Position numbers and translations under genes: made by a program. This document shows positions 42,963 to 54,000 of a stretch of DNA of 64,000 bases, piece by piece. The stretch spans positions 2,456,001 through 2,520,000 of the forward strand of contig NC_011772.1 of assembly GCF_000021305.1 (NCBI RefSeq), written 5' to 3'. Source of the DNA: Bacillus cereus G9842. GTDB taxonomy: Bacteria; Bacillota; Bacilli; Bacillales; Bacillaceae_G. Under the pieces are notes generated by a model. It made no database searches and was not told the origin of the DNA. It was given only the letters and a program-made list of their open reading frames with translations. How positions within the stretch are numbered: the stretch's first letter is position 1; each line of letters opens with the position of its first letter.

Positions 42963-43256
42963 ATGGATACAGTAATTTCAGATGTAACTATACAGGAGTT
43001 TAAAGAGAGGATGCATTTAGGTGATGAGGAAGATGATAACCTAAAGCGCATCCTTTCTACGTCTAACAAGGCATTACTTAGGGTTTGTGGGAATTATGAT
43101 TTAAATAAAGACGAGGAGTTCAAAGAATTAGTCTTTGAACGTTCTCGTTATGTTTATAACGATGCATTAGAGTATTTTGACAAGAATTTTTTAAGTCAAA
43201 TTAATAGTTTAGGTATTGATAAAGCATTAGAAGAAATTAAATTGGACGGTGATTAA
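42963..43256 (+). CDS. Head-tail connector (gp6-like)
   Basis: 97 helical residues, including IQEFKERMHLGDEEDDNLKRILSTSNKALLRVCG, typical of gp6-type adaptor proteins that sit under the portal. Confidence 0.85.
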   Translation: MDTVISDVTIQEFKERMHLGDEEDDNLKRILSTSNKALLRVCGNYDLNKDEEFKELVFERSRYVYNDALEYFDKNFLSQINSLGIDKALEEIKLDGD

Positions 43257-43257
43257 T

Positions 43258-43611
43258 ATGCGTCCTTTTCAGTACAAGAAACCACTGAATACAGGCGATT
43301 GTAGAAATCGAATTATCATTGAACAACCTGAAGTAATAAAAGATGAATTAAATCAAGAAGTTGAAACAGGTAATTGGCAAGAAGTAAAAAAAGCATGGGC
43401 AATGATAAAAACGGTAAAAGGTTCGGAGTACATTGAAGCTTCAGCATCACAATCTACACGAATTTATCGGTTTGTGATGCCTTATACAACAAGTATTACA
43501 GAATTAATGCGAATCAATATGAAAGGTCGTATCTTTGACATTATCGAACCGCCAATGAATGATGATGAAATGTATCAAACATTGACTATTATCGCAAAGG
43601 AGCATGTTTAA
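43258..43611 (+). CDS. Head closure / head-tail adaptor protein
   Basis: 117 residues, mostly beta: RIIIEQPEVIKDELNQEVETGNWQEVKKAWAMIKTVKG, then EYIEASASQSTRIYRFVMPY. This is the SPP1 gp16-type closure family. The ATG at 43258 follows GGACGGTGATTAAT. Confidence 0.85.
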   Translation: MRPFQYKKPLNTGDCRNRIIIEQPEVIKDELNQEVETGNWQEVKKAWAMIKTVKGSEYIEASASQSTRIYRFVMPYTTSITELMRINMKGRIFDIIEPPMNDDEMYQTLTIIAKEHV

Positions 43612-43612
43612 T

Positions 43613-43954
43613 ATGAATGATTTTGCGAGCGAACTTGCTAGAGAATTGCAAAGATATGCAAATGTTGTGGAAGAAGAATTACTGACGGCGCAAGAAGAAG
43701 TTGCTGATGTTGCTGTGAATAAATTAAAACAAAGCAGTCCTAAAAAAACAGGTGCTTATCGTAAAGGGTGGCGTAAGAAAAAAGAAGATAGTGGTGTTGT
43801 TATTCATAATACTCAAGGACAATTAACACACCTTTTAGAAAAGGGACATGCGAGAGTTGGTGGTGGACGTGTTCCGACTCAAGTTCATATTCGTCCAGTT
43901 GAAGAGTATGTAATTAATGAGTTGCCAAGACGTATTGAAAGGTCGCTTGAATAA
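43613..43954 (+). CDS. HK97 gp10-family tail component
   Basis: 113 residues: VADVAVNKLKQSSPKKTGAYRKGWRKK and LEKGHARVGGGRVPTQVHIRP are the gp10/minor-tail signatures (KxxsP..TG.yrxsw.., GH....G..V.a.phirp). Its AAGGAG lies within the preceding gene. Confidence 0.88.
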   Translation: MNDFASELARELQRYANVVEEELLTAQEEVADVAVNKLKQSSPKKTGAYRKGWRKKKEDSGVVIHNTQGQLTHLLEKGHARVGGGRVPTQVHIRPVEEYVINELPRRIERSLE

Positions 43955-44283
43955 TGACATTAGGTGAATTAATAAAAATCCTTGAAGCTACAGGTTATCC
44001 TGTGGCTTATTCGCATTTCATTGCAACGCCAGGGAAACCAGTACCAGCGCCACCTTATATTTGTATCCTTGTTGATGGATCAGCAAATTTAATGGCTGAT
44101 AATAAGGTGTATCACAAGATAGACGATGCAAATATTGAACTTTACACAACTAAAAAAGATTTAGTTGCAGAAGAAAAACTTGAAAAAGTCCTAGACAATC
44201 ATGAAATTCCTTATGACTCGTATGGGACTTTTATTGAATCTGAAAAAATGTATCAAAAAATATATGAAACGAGGTTGATATAA
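43954..44283 (+). CDS. Tail terminator-like minor tail protein
   Basis: 109 residues overlapping the previous stop (TAATG). VAYSHFIATPGKPVPAPPYICILVDG and TKKDLVAEEKLEKVLDNHEIPYDSYG suggest the tail-completion fold found at this position. Confidence 0.75.
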   Translation: MTLGELIKILEATGYPVAYSHFIATPGKPVPAPPYICILVDGSANLMADNKVYHKIDDANIELYTTKKDLVAEEKLEKVLDNHEIPYDSYGTFIESEKMYQKIYETRLI

Positions 44284-44871
44284 ATGAATGAAAATAAAGT
44301 AGCTTTCGGTCTGAAAAATGTCCATTATGCACTCTATGAAATTAAAGATGGTGCAATTACATTTAGTACACCTATTCGATTACCAGGTGCGGTTGAATTA
44401 ACTTTTGATCCACGAGGAGATTTAATTGAGTTCTACGCTGATGACATGCTTTACTATGCAGCAAGTAATAACCAAGGTTATGATGGGACGCTATCTATTG
44501 CGACTATTCCAGAGCAATTTGCAGTTGATGCATTAGGAGAGGAATTAGACACAGAAGACGGTGTATTAAATGAATTAGCTGACGCAAAAGGAAAACCATT
44601 TGCTTTATTGTTTGAATTTGATGGCGATGTAAGAGCGACTCGACATGTTATGTTTAACTGTTCAGCAAGTCGTCCAACAATTGCATCTAAAACGAAAACT
44701 AATTCAGCGGAGCCAAATACAAATGAGCTTAAATTTGTATCAAGCCCTATTGATATTAATGGAAAACGTATGGTTAAAACGAAAACTACTACTAAATCAA
44801 AACAAGAAATCTATGATAATTGGTACAAAAAAGTTTATACAAAAGTACCTGCATTACCAAAAGGGGCGTAA
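44284..44871 (+). CDS. Major tail protein (phi13 family)
   Basis: 195 residues. FGLKNVHYALYE, LPGAVELTFDPRGDLIEFYADDMLYY, NQGYDGTLSIATIPEQF and ALLFEFDGDVRATRHVMFNCSASRP are hallmark blocks of phi13-type tail-tube proteins. Forms the long flexible siphovirus tail. Confidence 0.93.
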   Translation: MNENKVAFGLKNVHYALYEIKDGAITFSTPIRLPGAVELTFDPRGDLIEFYADDMLYYAASNNQGYDGTLSIATIPEQFAVDALGEELDTEDGVLNELADAKGKPFALLFEFDGDVRATRHVMFNCSASRPTIASKTKTNSAEPNTNELKFVSSPIDINGKRMVKTKTTTKSKQEIYDNWYKKVYTKVPALPKGA

Positions 44872-44875
44872 GTGA

Positions 44876-45238
44876 ATGGAAAAGACAATTACAATAGATG
44901 GAAAACAAGTCAGATTAAAAGCTACAGCAGCAACAGTTAAACGATATAAAGCACAATTCAGACGTAATTTATTTGCAGATTTGATGGGATTAGGAGCAAT
45001 TAGCGCATTAACTTCACCAGATGGTTCACAACAACCTCTTGATATGTCTAATGTTGATTTAAGCAATGTGGATTTTGAACTTATTTATGATTTAACTTGG
45101 TTATATGCTAAAACCGCTGATCCAAATATTCCTGATCCTATGACGTGGCTAGATGAATTTGAAGAATTCCCGATTGAAGAAATTATGCCAGAAGTCATGG
45201 AATTAGTTCAGGTCACTATGGGTGCAAAAAAAAAATAA
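44876..45238 (+). CDS. Tail assembly chaperone (gpG-like)
   Basis: 120 residues starting MEKTITIDGKQVRLKATAATVKRYKAQFRRNL, the normal opening of Gram-positive gpG proteins. It ends in an A-run (GCA then nine A) and TAA. A -1 slip in that run continues into the next frame, giving the gpGT form. Confidence 0.88.
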   Translation: MEKTITIDGKQVRLKATAATVKRYKAQFRRNLFADLMGLGAISALTSPDGSQQPLDMSNVDLSNVDFELIYDLTWLYAKTADPNIPDPMTWLDEFEEFPIEEIMPEVMELVQVTMGAKKK

Positions 45239-45453
45239 AGAAAAATAATGGAGAGCAAGGGACATTCAGTGATGAGGAATTTACTACTGAATTGTTTCTT
45301 GCTCTTTGTTATAAAGCAAATTTATCACAAGGTGACTTAGAAGAAATGACCGTTGGTGATTGCTTTGATTACATTGCTGAATTTGCTGAGTTAGAGAATC
45401 CAGATAAAGAAAAAGTTAGAAAAGCAGGTCAAAAAGACTTCGATTCATTCTAA
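45232..45453 (+). CDS. Tail chaperone gpT extension reached by -1 frameshift
   Basis: No start codon or RBS of its own. In the -1 frame the run of A leads to IKKNNGEQGTFSDEEFTTELFL, then CYKANLSQGDLEEMTVGDCFDYIAEF, ending at 45453, 16 bases before the tape-measure ATG. A programmed slip between G and T is conserved in long-tailed phages and sets the ratio of the two forms. Confidence 0.75.
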   Translation, partial: KIKKNNGEQGTFSDEEFTTELFLALCYKANLSQGDLEEMTVGDCFDYIAEFAELENPDKEKVRKAGQKDFDSF

Positions 45454-45468
45454 GAAAGGGGTGAGATA

Positions 45469-48400
45469 ATGGCAGGAAGAATTAAAGGGATTACGATTGA
45501 AATTAATGGTAACACTCAACCGTTACAAAACGCTCTAAAAGATGTTAATAAACAAAGCGATTCTTTAGCTAAAGAACTAAAAGATGTTGAAAGATTACTA
45601 AAATTTGATCCTGGTAATATTGAGGCACTTTCTCAAAAGCAACAGTTACTTACACAACAAATTGAAAATACAACACAAAAGCTAGATAAATTAAAAGCAG
45701 CGGAACAACAAGTACAAGCTCAATTTCAAAACGGTAAAATTTCTGAAGAACAATATCGTGCATTCAGGCGTGAAATTGAATTTACAGAAGGATCGCTTAA
45801 TGGTCTGAAAAATAAACTCGGAAACATGAAAGCCGAGCAAGAGAATGTAGCAAGTTCTACAAGGCAATTAGAAATATTGTTTAGAACTACAGGAAAAAGC
45901 GTTGATGATTTTGCAGGAGCATTAGGAAATCGTCTTGTGAATGCAATTCGAAATGGAACAGCTACAAGTCGTCAGTTAGAACAAGCAATTGGAATTATCG
46001 GTCGTGAAGCATTAGGGGCAGGAACAGATATTGATAAATTGCAACGAGCACTCCAATCTGTGGATGCTGGAAACACAATACGGCAAGTGCAAAATGAATT
46101 AAGAGATTTACAACAAGAAGCCGAAAGAACTGAGAAAAAGTTTGAAGGCTTAAAAGTAGGGTTAGAAAATGTTATCGGTGGATTAGCAGCTGGTGGCGGA
46201 ATTGCAACCGCAATTGAAAAAGCAATGGACATGTCGAAGTTAAAAACAAAAATTGAAATAGGATTTGATGTTCCTGAGTCCTCAAAAAAATCAGTAGAGG
46301 ATGCTGTGAGAGGAATTTCAGCCTATGGATTAGATGCAGAAGAAGCACTTGAGGGTGTAAGAAGACAATGGGCTTTGAATAAAGATGTTAGTGATGAAGC
46401 AAATGCTTCTTTCGTAAAGAGTGCAGCTATTATTTCTAATGCTTATGCTGGCATAGATTTTACTGAATTAATTCAAGAAACAAATGAAATCGGTAATGAA
46501 TTAGGTATTTCACAAGAAGGCGCTCTCGGTATGGCTGATGCCTTATTAAAAATGGGTTTTCCACCGGAACAATTAGATATTATTGCTGAATATGGTGGTC
46601 AGCTGACGCGGGCCGGATACAATGCTGAAGAAGTGCAAGCTATTATGGCAGCTGGGGTCGAAACAGGTACTTGGAATTAGATTATAGTTCCCTTGTATGG
46701 CGACATACAATGAAAAACTCCTTTAATTCAGTGAAACTCTCAAATGAGACAATACTGAGCGAAGCCTTTTAATTAAGGAACGTGCAACGACTAGTCGAAA
46801 GACGTAGGGTGTAAGCATATGACACTCGAAAAGGGGAGCAACTCAAGTAGTTGAAGATATAGTCTAATCTATACGGTGACGTATAGCAGTTCATAGAGAA
46901 CGGGCGTGACCTTGCGAATCACGTTGAATGTAGATGATTGATAATCTCTTAGATGGTTTAAAAGAAGGGCGTGTTAAAGCGGCTGAATTCGGTCAAGGTG
47001 TCGATAAAGCTATGAAAGAATCGCTTGAAGGCACAAAAATTTCAGCAGAACAAGTTGAAAAATGGGGTCAGGCAGTAGCTAAAGGTGGTAAAGATGGATC
47101 GGCAGCAATGACTGAAATTGCACAGGCTTTATCAGAAGTTGAGGATGAAACAAAGCGTAATGAATTAGGTGTTAAGTTTTTCGGTAGATGATGAATTGTG
47201 CCGAAGTAAAATCGCGGTATAAAGCAAAGAGGGTGCGAATCCTAATTTGAACCGAAGGCTATACAAAGTATAGTCAGGGGCAGAGCATAGAGGGTGAAAA
47301 GATATAATCCCTCCACGAGACCGCGACACTTATTAGTGAAAACGTATGCCGAACTTACAGGAAATGAACTGTAAGAAGTAGAGGATAAAAAGCCTTTACG
47401 ATAACAAAATGACAATGTATGAAGATCAAGGGCAAAACATCATTAATACTTTGCTAGGTGCGAAAGAGAAAACAGTTGATTTTGGAAAGCAACAAGATAA
47501 ACTGAATGATTCTATTAAGAAAATGGATGCAAACCCAGCAGTTAAATTTCAAAAAGCGATGCAGGATTTACAAGTTGCGCTTCAGCCAGTTCTTAGTGTC
47601 ATAGCGGATATCATCTCCAAAATAGCTGAATGGGTTTCAAACAATCCAAAGTTAGCAGCCACATTAACGGCTGTCGCAATAGCTATTGGCGTAATTTCAG
47701 GTGCAATTATGGCGCTTGCTCCTATAGTTATGACAGTCATGAGCTTCTTTGAGATTGGAGCTTTAGCAGCAGCTGGACTTGTTGCTATCGTTCCTATTAT
47801 TATCGCAGCTATAGTGGCTCTAGGAGTTGCTATTTATAAAAATTGGGATTCTATAAAACAGTGGACTATTGATATGTGGAATTCTATTAAAGAATATTTA
47901 ATAGAACTTTGGAATGGCATCGTTCAATCCTCTAGTGAAGCATGGAATTCATTTTTAGAAACAATGCACTCATTCTTTGATCCGATAGGTCAGTTTTTTA
48001 GCGATTTATGGACAGGTATAGGCGAGATATGTAGTAATACCTGGAATTCTATTGTTGAATTCTTTTCTGGAGCTTGGGCTTCATTCACTAAAATGATGCA
48101 TAGTTTCTTTGATCCGATAGGTGAATTCTTTAGTAGTTTATGGTCCGGAATTGTTGAAACGGCTTCTTCTTGGTGGTCATCTTTAGTTACAACAGCTTCT
48201 GAATTGTGGGGGGCACTCGTACAAGCTTGGCAGGAAACGTGGAATACTGTACTTACGGTCTTAGACCCTATCATTTCATTGATTTCTACGGTTCTTGAGG
48301 CTGGTTGGTTATTAATCCAAGCAGGAGTGCAAATTGCGTGGGCAGCGATAAGTCAGTATATTATTCAACCAATCCAAGAAGCTTACAATTGGGTGAGTAA

Positions 48401-49574
48401 ACAAATTGGCGAATTAGTTACATGGCTTGGTACACAATGGGAAATTGCAAAAGCGGTGGCACAAGTTGCGTGGGGATTATTTAAACAATACATCATTCAA
48501 CCTGTTCTAGACACTTGGAACTTTGTAAAAGAAAAATTTAGCGATTTAATTTCTTGGTTAAGTTCGAAATGGGAACTTGCTAAATCATATACTCTTGCAG
48601 CTTGGAATTTGGTAAAAGAATATGTTATTCAACCTGTTCAAGACTTGTGGAATACAACCAAGCAAAAACTTTCAGATTTGGCTAATTGGATATTATCAAA
48701 CTGGGAAACTATAAAATCCTATACGCTAACAGCTTGGAATTTGACAAAGAAATACGTGATTGATCCAGTAACTGAAGCTTACAATTCAGCCAAACAAAAA
48801 TTTACTGATTTATATAATTCAGCGAAAGAAAAATTTGATTCCGTAAAGAATGCTGCACAAGAAAAATTCGAAGCAGCTAAACGCTTTATAATTGATCCAA
48901 TTAAAGATGCAGTTGACAGTGTAGAAAAATTTATTGGGAAGATTAAGAGCTTCTTTAGTGATTTGAAGTTAAAGATTCCTAAACCTGAAATGCCACCACT
49001 TCCACACTTTAGCTTGCAAACTAGTACGAAAAATATTTTAGGGAAGGATGTTACGTTCCCTTCTGGACTTAATATAGATTGGCGTGCAAAAGGTGGTATC
49101 TTCACTAAACCGACTATATTTGGAATGAATGGTGGGAACTTGCAAGGTGCAGGTGAAGCTGGAAAAGAAGCGGTTTTACCTTTAAATAAAAAGACACTTG
49201 GAGATATTGGCGCAGGAATCGTAGCAGCCATGCCAAGACAACAATTTGCTATATCAGGAGAAATAAATCAATTAATGGACGATATGAGCCGTATGATGGC
49301 TAGTTCCGCAAGCCAATTAGCAGGATTAAAGACCGTCATGAGTGGTGTGTATGGAAGTATGTCAAACAGCAGACAAGCCATGACAAATAGTGTATCAAAT
49401 CAAGTAATTAATAATTCTTTCGGATCATCTGGAGGCGGAGTAATTCCAATGCTTGGTGGCGATTTAGTTGTGGAAGTCCCTGTTGTTTTAGAAGGGCGAG
49501 ATGTAGCGCGTGGTACTTATCGATATACAACCGAGTATCAAGAAAGAGAAGAAAAGAGAAACTCAGACTTTTAG
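45469..49574 (+). CDS. Tape-measure protein gene in three exons (1206 aa after splicing)
   Basis: Exons 45469-46677, 46937-47185 and 47412-49574 join in frame. Exon 1 has a coiled coil (LKDVERLLKFDPGNIEALSQKQQLLTQQIENTTQKLDKL in parts). Exon 2 reads IDNLLDGLKEGRVKAAEFG. Exon 3 opens TMYEDQGQNIINTLLGA and contains hydrophobic segments (KLAATLTAVAIAIGVISGAIMALAPIVMTVMSFF), a series of about 70-residue Trp-rich repeats (WNSIKEYLIELWNGIV, WNFVKEKFSDLISWLSSKW) and the usual C-terminal GG and AGKEAVLPLNKKTL block. It sets tail length and enters the host envelope on injection. Each interruption shows group I intron features. Confidence 0.85.
46678..46936 (+). ncRNA. Group I intron 1 in the tape-measure gene (259 nt, no endonuclease ORF)
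   Basis: The 5' exon end GGAAT pairs with GUUCC (46687-46691) inside, putting a U-G wobble at the 5' splice site; the last intron base is G (46936). Hairpins TTGTATG-GCGA-CATACAA (46693-46710) and CTATACG-GTGA-CGTATAG (46869-46886) have GNRA loops. GACTA (46789-46793) and TAGTC (46860-46864) can form P7. The exon joint gives GTWN-IDNLL in phase 0. Confidence 0.85.
47186..47411 (+). ncRNA. Group I intron 2 in the tape-measure gene (226 nt, no endonuclease ORF)
   Basis: The 5' exon end TTCGGT pairs with GCCGAA (47200-47205), a six-pair P1 with U-G at the splice site; the last base is G (47411). Other pairings: CGCGGT/ACCGCG long range, CTATAC/GTATAG, GAGGG/CCCTC, CTTACAG/CTGTAAG (47354-47375). 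The joint gives KFFG-TMYEDQG in phase 0. The core is less textbook than intron 1, so the subgroup is open. Confidence 0.75.
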
Positions 49575-49615
49575 GTTTGGGTTTCTTTTATTTTATAAAG
49601 AAATGAGGTGTCAAA

Positions 49616-51091
49616 ATGAGCTCTTTCAAATTTAACAATGAACGTAAAAATTATATTCAAATTGCAAAAGGTTGGAAAAGACCAACTTGGGCACCATTGA
49701 AACGGAATTTCCTAAGTACCCCAGGATATCCAGGGGCGAGGTTATTAAATACACAAACAGAAATGCGTGTTTTATCAATTCCTGTAGGAATCATAGTTCC
49801 TGATGATGCAGATTTAGAAATGGTAAAAGAAGAAATTGCAAGTTGGTTAATAACGGATCAACCAGTAGAGCTTATTTTTGATGTAGAACCAAATAGAACA
49901 TATTTAGCAGTTGTGGATGATAGTTTTGATCTAGATGAATTTGTAACACTTGGAATAGGAACTCTTACGTTCATTTGCCCAATGCCATATAAGTTAGGTC
50001 CTATACAAAGTAAAACCCTTGCTATTGAGAACAGTGATTTAAAGTCTAACTTTATTAACAAAGGATCTGTAGAGTCTAATCCAATTATTGATATAACTGT
50101 AGGAGCAAAGAGTCCTTTTCTTGATGTATGGAATGGCGACGAATACTTTAGGCTAGGTTATCCAGTTCCAGTACAGACGGTTGTGGTGTCTAGAGAGGAA
50201 CGTATTTTATGGGATGAAATGACTGACTTAACTAAATGGACACCGTATACTCAAAAAATCGGTTATATTCAGCCCGCAGGTAGTTTTAAAATATGGCAAG
50301 GTTACGCATTCTATGCTGAAGATTATGGTAGTGGTACCGCTTGGCATGGACCTGTAATGACTAGAGCAATTCCTCAAGATGCTACTGATTTTATTTTAGA
50401 TTGTCAATTCACAATACGTTCTAATAGAATTGGTCAGATGGGTTCTGTAGCTGTATTCCTTCTAGGAGACAATGACGAAGTTATGACAATGCTAGATTTA
50501 ACAGATTACTACAATACCATGCAGAACATTAACGCTAGAGTTGGTGTAGGTTGGATGGAATCTGAAGTCAATAAAGATAACTATAGAATTATCGAATCTA
50601 CAGGTGGTATTCGTGAAGGATCGTTCAATGACTTTAGAGGTCATTTGTCAATGAAACGCGAGGGCAACAAGTGGTTTGCTAAAGCATCTAAATACAGAAC
50701 GAATACAGAGATTGATAACGATACTGAATTAGATTATTGGATAGACGTAAGTAATACATCAAAATATACAAGTATGAAGCCAAAGAAAATAGCTGTAGCA
50801 GTTACTAAATACGGAAATAATGATGCGATGGAAGTCGCGTTTGTTGAAGACGTTAAGTTTTACAAGATTAATCATTTCGATAAAGATGTAACACCTTATA
50901 TTTTTGATATAGGAGATAAAATTCAAATAGATACAGAAAGATCATTAGTAACAATCAATGGAACAAATGCAATTGCACTAAAAGATATATTTAGTTCATT
51001 CCCTGTTATAAAAAGGGGGAAAAATGAAGTTATAATACGTCCAGCAAATGTAGGAATAGCGAAATTGACGTATAGGGAGCGATTTAGATGA
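49616..51091 (+). CDS. Distal tail protein (Dit)
   Basis: 491 residues. The N-terminal siphovirus Dit domain shows RPTWAPLKRNFLSTPGYPGARLL, MRVLSIPVGIIVPDDADLEMVKEEIASWL and LGIGTLTFICPMPYKLGP. The middle (about 190-410) is an inserted jelly-roll-like, carbohydrate-binding-type domain (WHGPVMTRAIPQDATDFILDCQF), making it longer than the 250-residue basic form. The C terminus SFPVIKRGKNEVIIRP closes the Dit beta fold. It forms the hub joining the tail tube to the tip. Confidence 0.88.
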   Translation: MSSFKFNNERKNYIQIAKGWKRPTWAPLKRNFLSTPGYPGARLLNTQTEMRVLSIPVGIIVPDDADLEMVKEEIASWLITDQPVELIFDVEPNRTYLAVVDDSFDLDEFVTLGIGTLTFICPMPYKLGPIQSKTLAIENSDLKSNFINKGSVESNPIIDITVGAKSPFLDVWNGDEYFRLGYPVPVQTVVVSREERILWDEMTDLTKWTPYTQKIGYIQPAGSFKIWQGYAFYAEDYGSGTAWHGPVMTRAIPQDATDFILDCQFTIRSNRIGQMGSVAVFLLGDNDEVMTMLDLTDYYNTMQNINARVGVGWMESEVNKDNYRIIESTGGIREGSFNDFRGHLSMKREGNKWFAKASKYRTNTEIDNDTELDYWIDVSNTSKYTSMKPKKIAVAVTKYGNNDAMEVAFVEDVKFYKINHFDKDVTPYIFDIGDKIQIDTERSLVTINGTNAIALKDIFSSFPVIKRGKNEVIIRPANVGIAKLTYRERFR

Positions 51092-54000
51092 GTGCACCAA
51101 GTGGAGACTTACATGTTGTTGATTTTAAAACAAATCAAATCGTTTCAGCTGTACAACCTAAAGACTATTGGGATGACAAACGACATTGGGAAATCAAAAA
51201 TAATATCGATACTCTAGAGTTTAGGGTATTTGAGAATACAGATCATGCAGCAACACTTGTACAACAAAATTTAGTATTAAAAGAAGTACGTGGCGGCAGA
51301 ATCGTTCCTTATGTCATTACAGAAACGGAAAAGGATTCTAAAGATAGATCATTAATGGTTTATGCATCTGGTGAATGGATTCAGCTTGCTAAGGCAGGAA
51401 TTATTGAGCCGCAAAAAATAGAAAGTAAAACATTGAAACAATGTATGGAAATAGCTCTTAAAGGGACGAAGTGGAAAATAGGTAAAACCGAACATGATGG
51501 AGCGCATTCAATGGTAATTGAAGAATTTACTGATCCATTGGATTTGCTTAAGAAAATTGCCGCTTCATTTGAATTAGAAATTCAATATCGCGCTGAAGTT
51601 GTTGGTTCTAAAATTGTTGGACGCTATGTGGATATGGTTCAGAAACGAGGGCGAGATACAAGAAAAGAAGTAACCTTTGGTAAAGATTTAATAGGAATTA
51701 AACGAATTGAGAACTCTCAAAACATTTGTACAGCCTTATTGGGTTTTGTAAAAAAAGAAAATGGAGAATTTATTACAATCTCATCCATAAATAAGGGTGT
51801 TCCTTATCTTGTGGATGATGCAGCTTACCAACGCTGGAATGAGAACGGAAAACATAAATTCGCTTTCTATACTCCGCAAACAGATGATCAAAATATGTCT
51901 CCAGAGAGACTTTTAACTTTAATGAAAACAGAAATGAGTAAGCTTGTGAATGCTTCCGTTTCTTATGGAGTCGATGCACAAAATATAGCAAGAATACCTG
52001 GTTTATCGCATGAAGAAATCAATGAAGGAGATACAATTCGAATTATAGATGAAGGGTTTACACCTAAGCTATATCTTGAAGCTCGTGCTATTGCTGGTGA
52101 TGAATCTTTTAAAGATCCTACACAAGATAACTATGTATTTGGTGATTATCGTGAAATCGTTGATCAAAATGATGAGTTGCGAAGGTTGTATCAAAAGATA
52201 TTAAGTTCATTGTATGACAAGGTTCCACAAGAGTTATTTGACCAATTAAATAATAGAGTAAAGGAACAAAACAAAGACATCATTGATGCTAAAGATAAAG
52301 CTGATCAGGCACAAAAAGAAAGTCAAACAGCAAAAGATTTGGCAGAAACAACGCAGAAATATATAGAGCAGAATATGGTTGATATCATCGAACAACCAAC
52401 AGCCCCTACTGAAAATTTACGTGATGGAAAAACTTTATGGATAGATAGTTCTGATCCTGAAAATAAGGTGCAGAAACTTTGGAAAGGTGGTCAATGGCAA
52501 AGGGTTACTCCGGATACAGGACCATTAAAGCAAAGTATTAAAGATGTTAAGGAAGATATTGAAACAGCTAAAACAGAATTGAATCAAAAGGTTCAAGAAG
52601 CACAGGGGCAAGCGACAGGACAATTCAACGAAGTAAAGGAAAGCTTACAAGGTGTGAGCCGTACAATTTCTGATGTACAAAATGAACAAGGTAATATTAA
52701 TAAAAAAGTAACTCAAATAGAGCAAAACGCAAATGGATTTAAGACTTCTATTGAATCGTTAACTAAGAAAGATACTGAAATCAGTAATAAATTAAATACA
52801 GTCGAACAAACCGTAGAAGGCACAAAAAAGACGATTTCTGATGTGCAGCAAACAACAAGTGAGCTTAAGAAAACAACAACTGAAATTAAAGAAGAAGCTG
52901 GGAAAATCAGTGAGAAGTTAACGAGTGTAGAGACCAAAGTTAATAACACTAAAATAGGTGGACGAAATGTTGTTCTCGGCACATCAATTCCAGCAAGTTT
53001 AATTGGTAATAATACAGCCAATCAAACTTTAAGTATTTATAACTTTGCAGGTGGTGATTCTAGTTCAATTATAGATAAGGAAATTTGTGTTTCCTTTGAT
53101 TGGAAAGTTGAAGGTACAACGACACCATCGGGTACTATGTATATGCAAGGGAGTAATCCATGGCCCCTTATTGCATCCAAAATTACATTTTCCCCTCAAA
53201 ACTTAAGCGGAAAATATTTGGGTGTAATCACGATTAGTGGTAGTGCTTTTAAGGCTGTAAATATGAGATTAGATAATTTCACAACTGGAGCAAAAATTAC
53301 TGTATATAATTTTCAAATTGAAATAGGCAATAAAGCTACCGACTGGACACCAGCACCTGAAGATCAAGTAACAACTGATGAATTCACCAAGAAAACAACT
53401 GAGATTGAAAAAAGTGTGGAGGGAGTTACCTCTACTGTATCAACTGTTCAAAAAAATCAAGGTACAATGCAATCAACACTTAATAAAGTAGAACAGTCCA
53501 CAAACTCAAATTCTCAAAGTATTACATCATTATCGCAAACACAAGGGCAACAAGGGGCGATTATTCAACAAAACACGAGTGATATCACACAGTTGAATAA
53601 TCAGATGAAATCTAAAGTGTCGGATACACAAATGCAGGAATATGTAGGTGGGTTAGGAAGCACGAACTTACTATTTAATGCTGCATTTGAAGACCGAGTA
53701 ATAAACGCTTCCACAGGAGCTGTAACAAATACAACCCCAAGTACAACGAAATGGAGCATTGTAGGTACAGGTTCAGGGATTACTATAGTTCCTGAGAGTG
53801 CTAGACATCATGAAGGTTACAATTCTGTCAAAATTACAGCTACAGGTCAAACTTCTAGTAAGTGGTCTGGTATCATGCAACGTGTCCCAGCTGTACAAAA
53901 TGGCGGTGATTATGTATTCTCCGCTTGGGTATACGTTCAGGATAAGAATACACTTGATAATGGTGGAGCGATTAAACTTCAATTCTTTAATGGGGCAAAT

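Noticed and set aside
46678..47411. Reading the tape-measure interruptions as sequencing errors or pseudogene decay
   Set aside because: Both gaps are long inserts with P1 pairing, U-G at the splice site, terminal G and exact phase-0 joins, which random damage would not produce.
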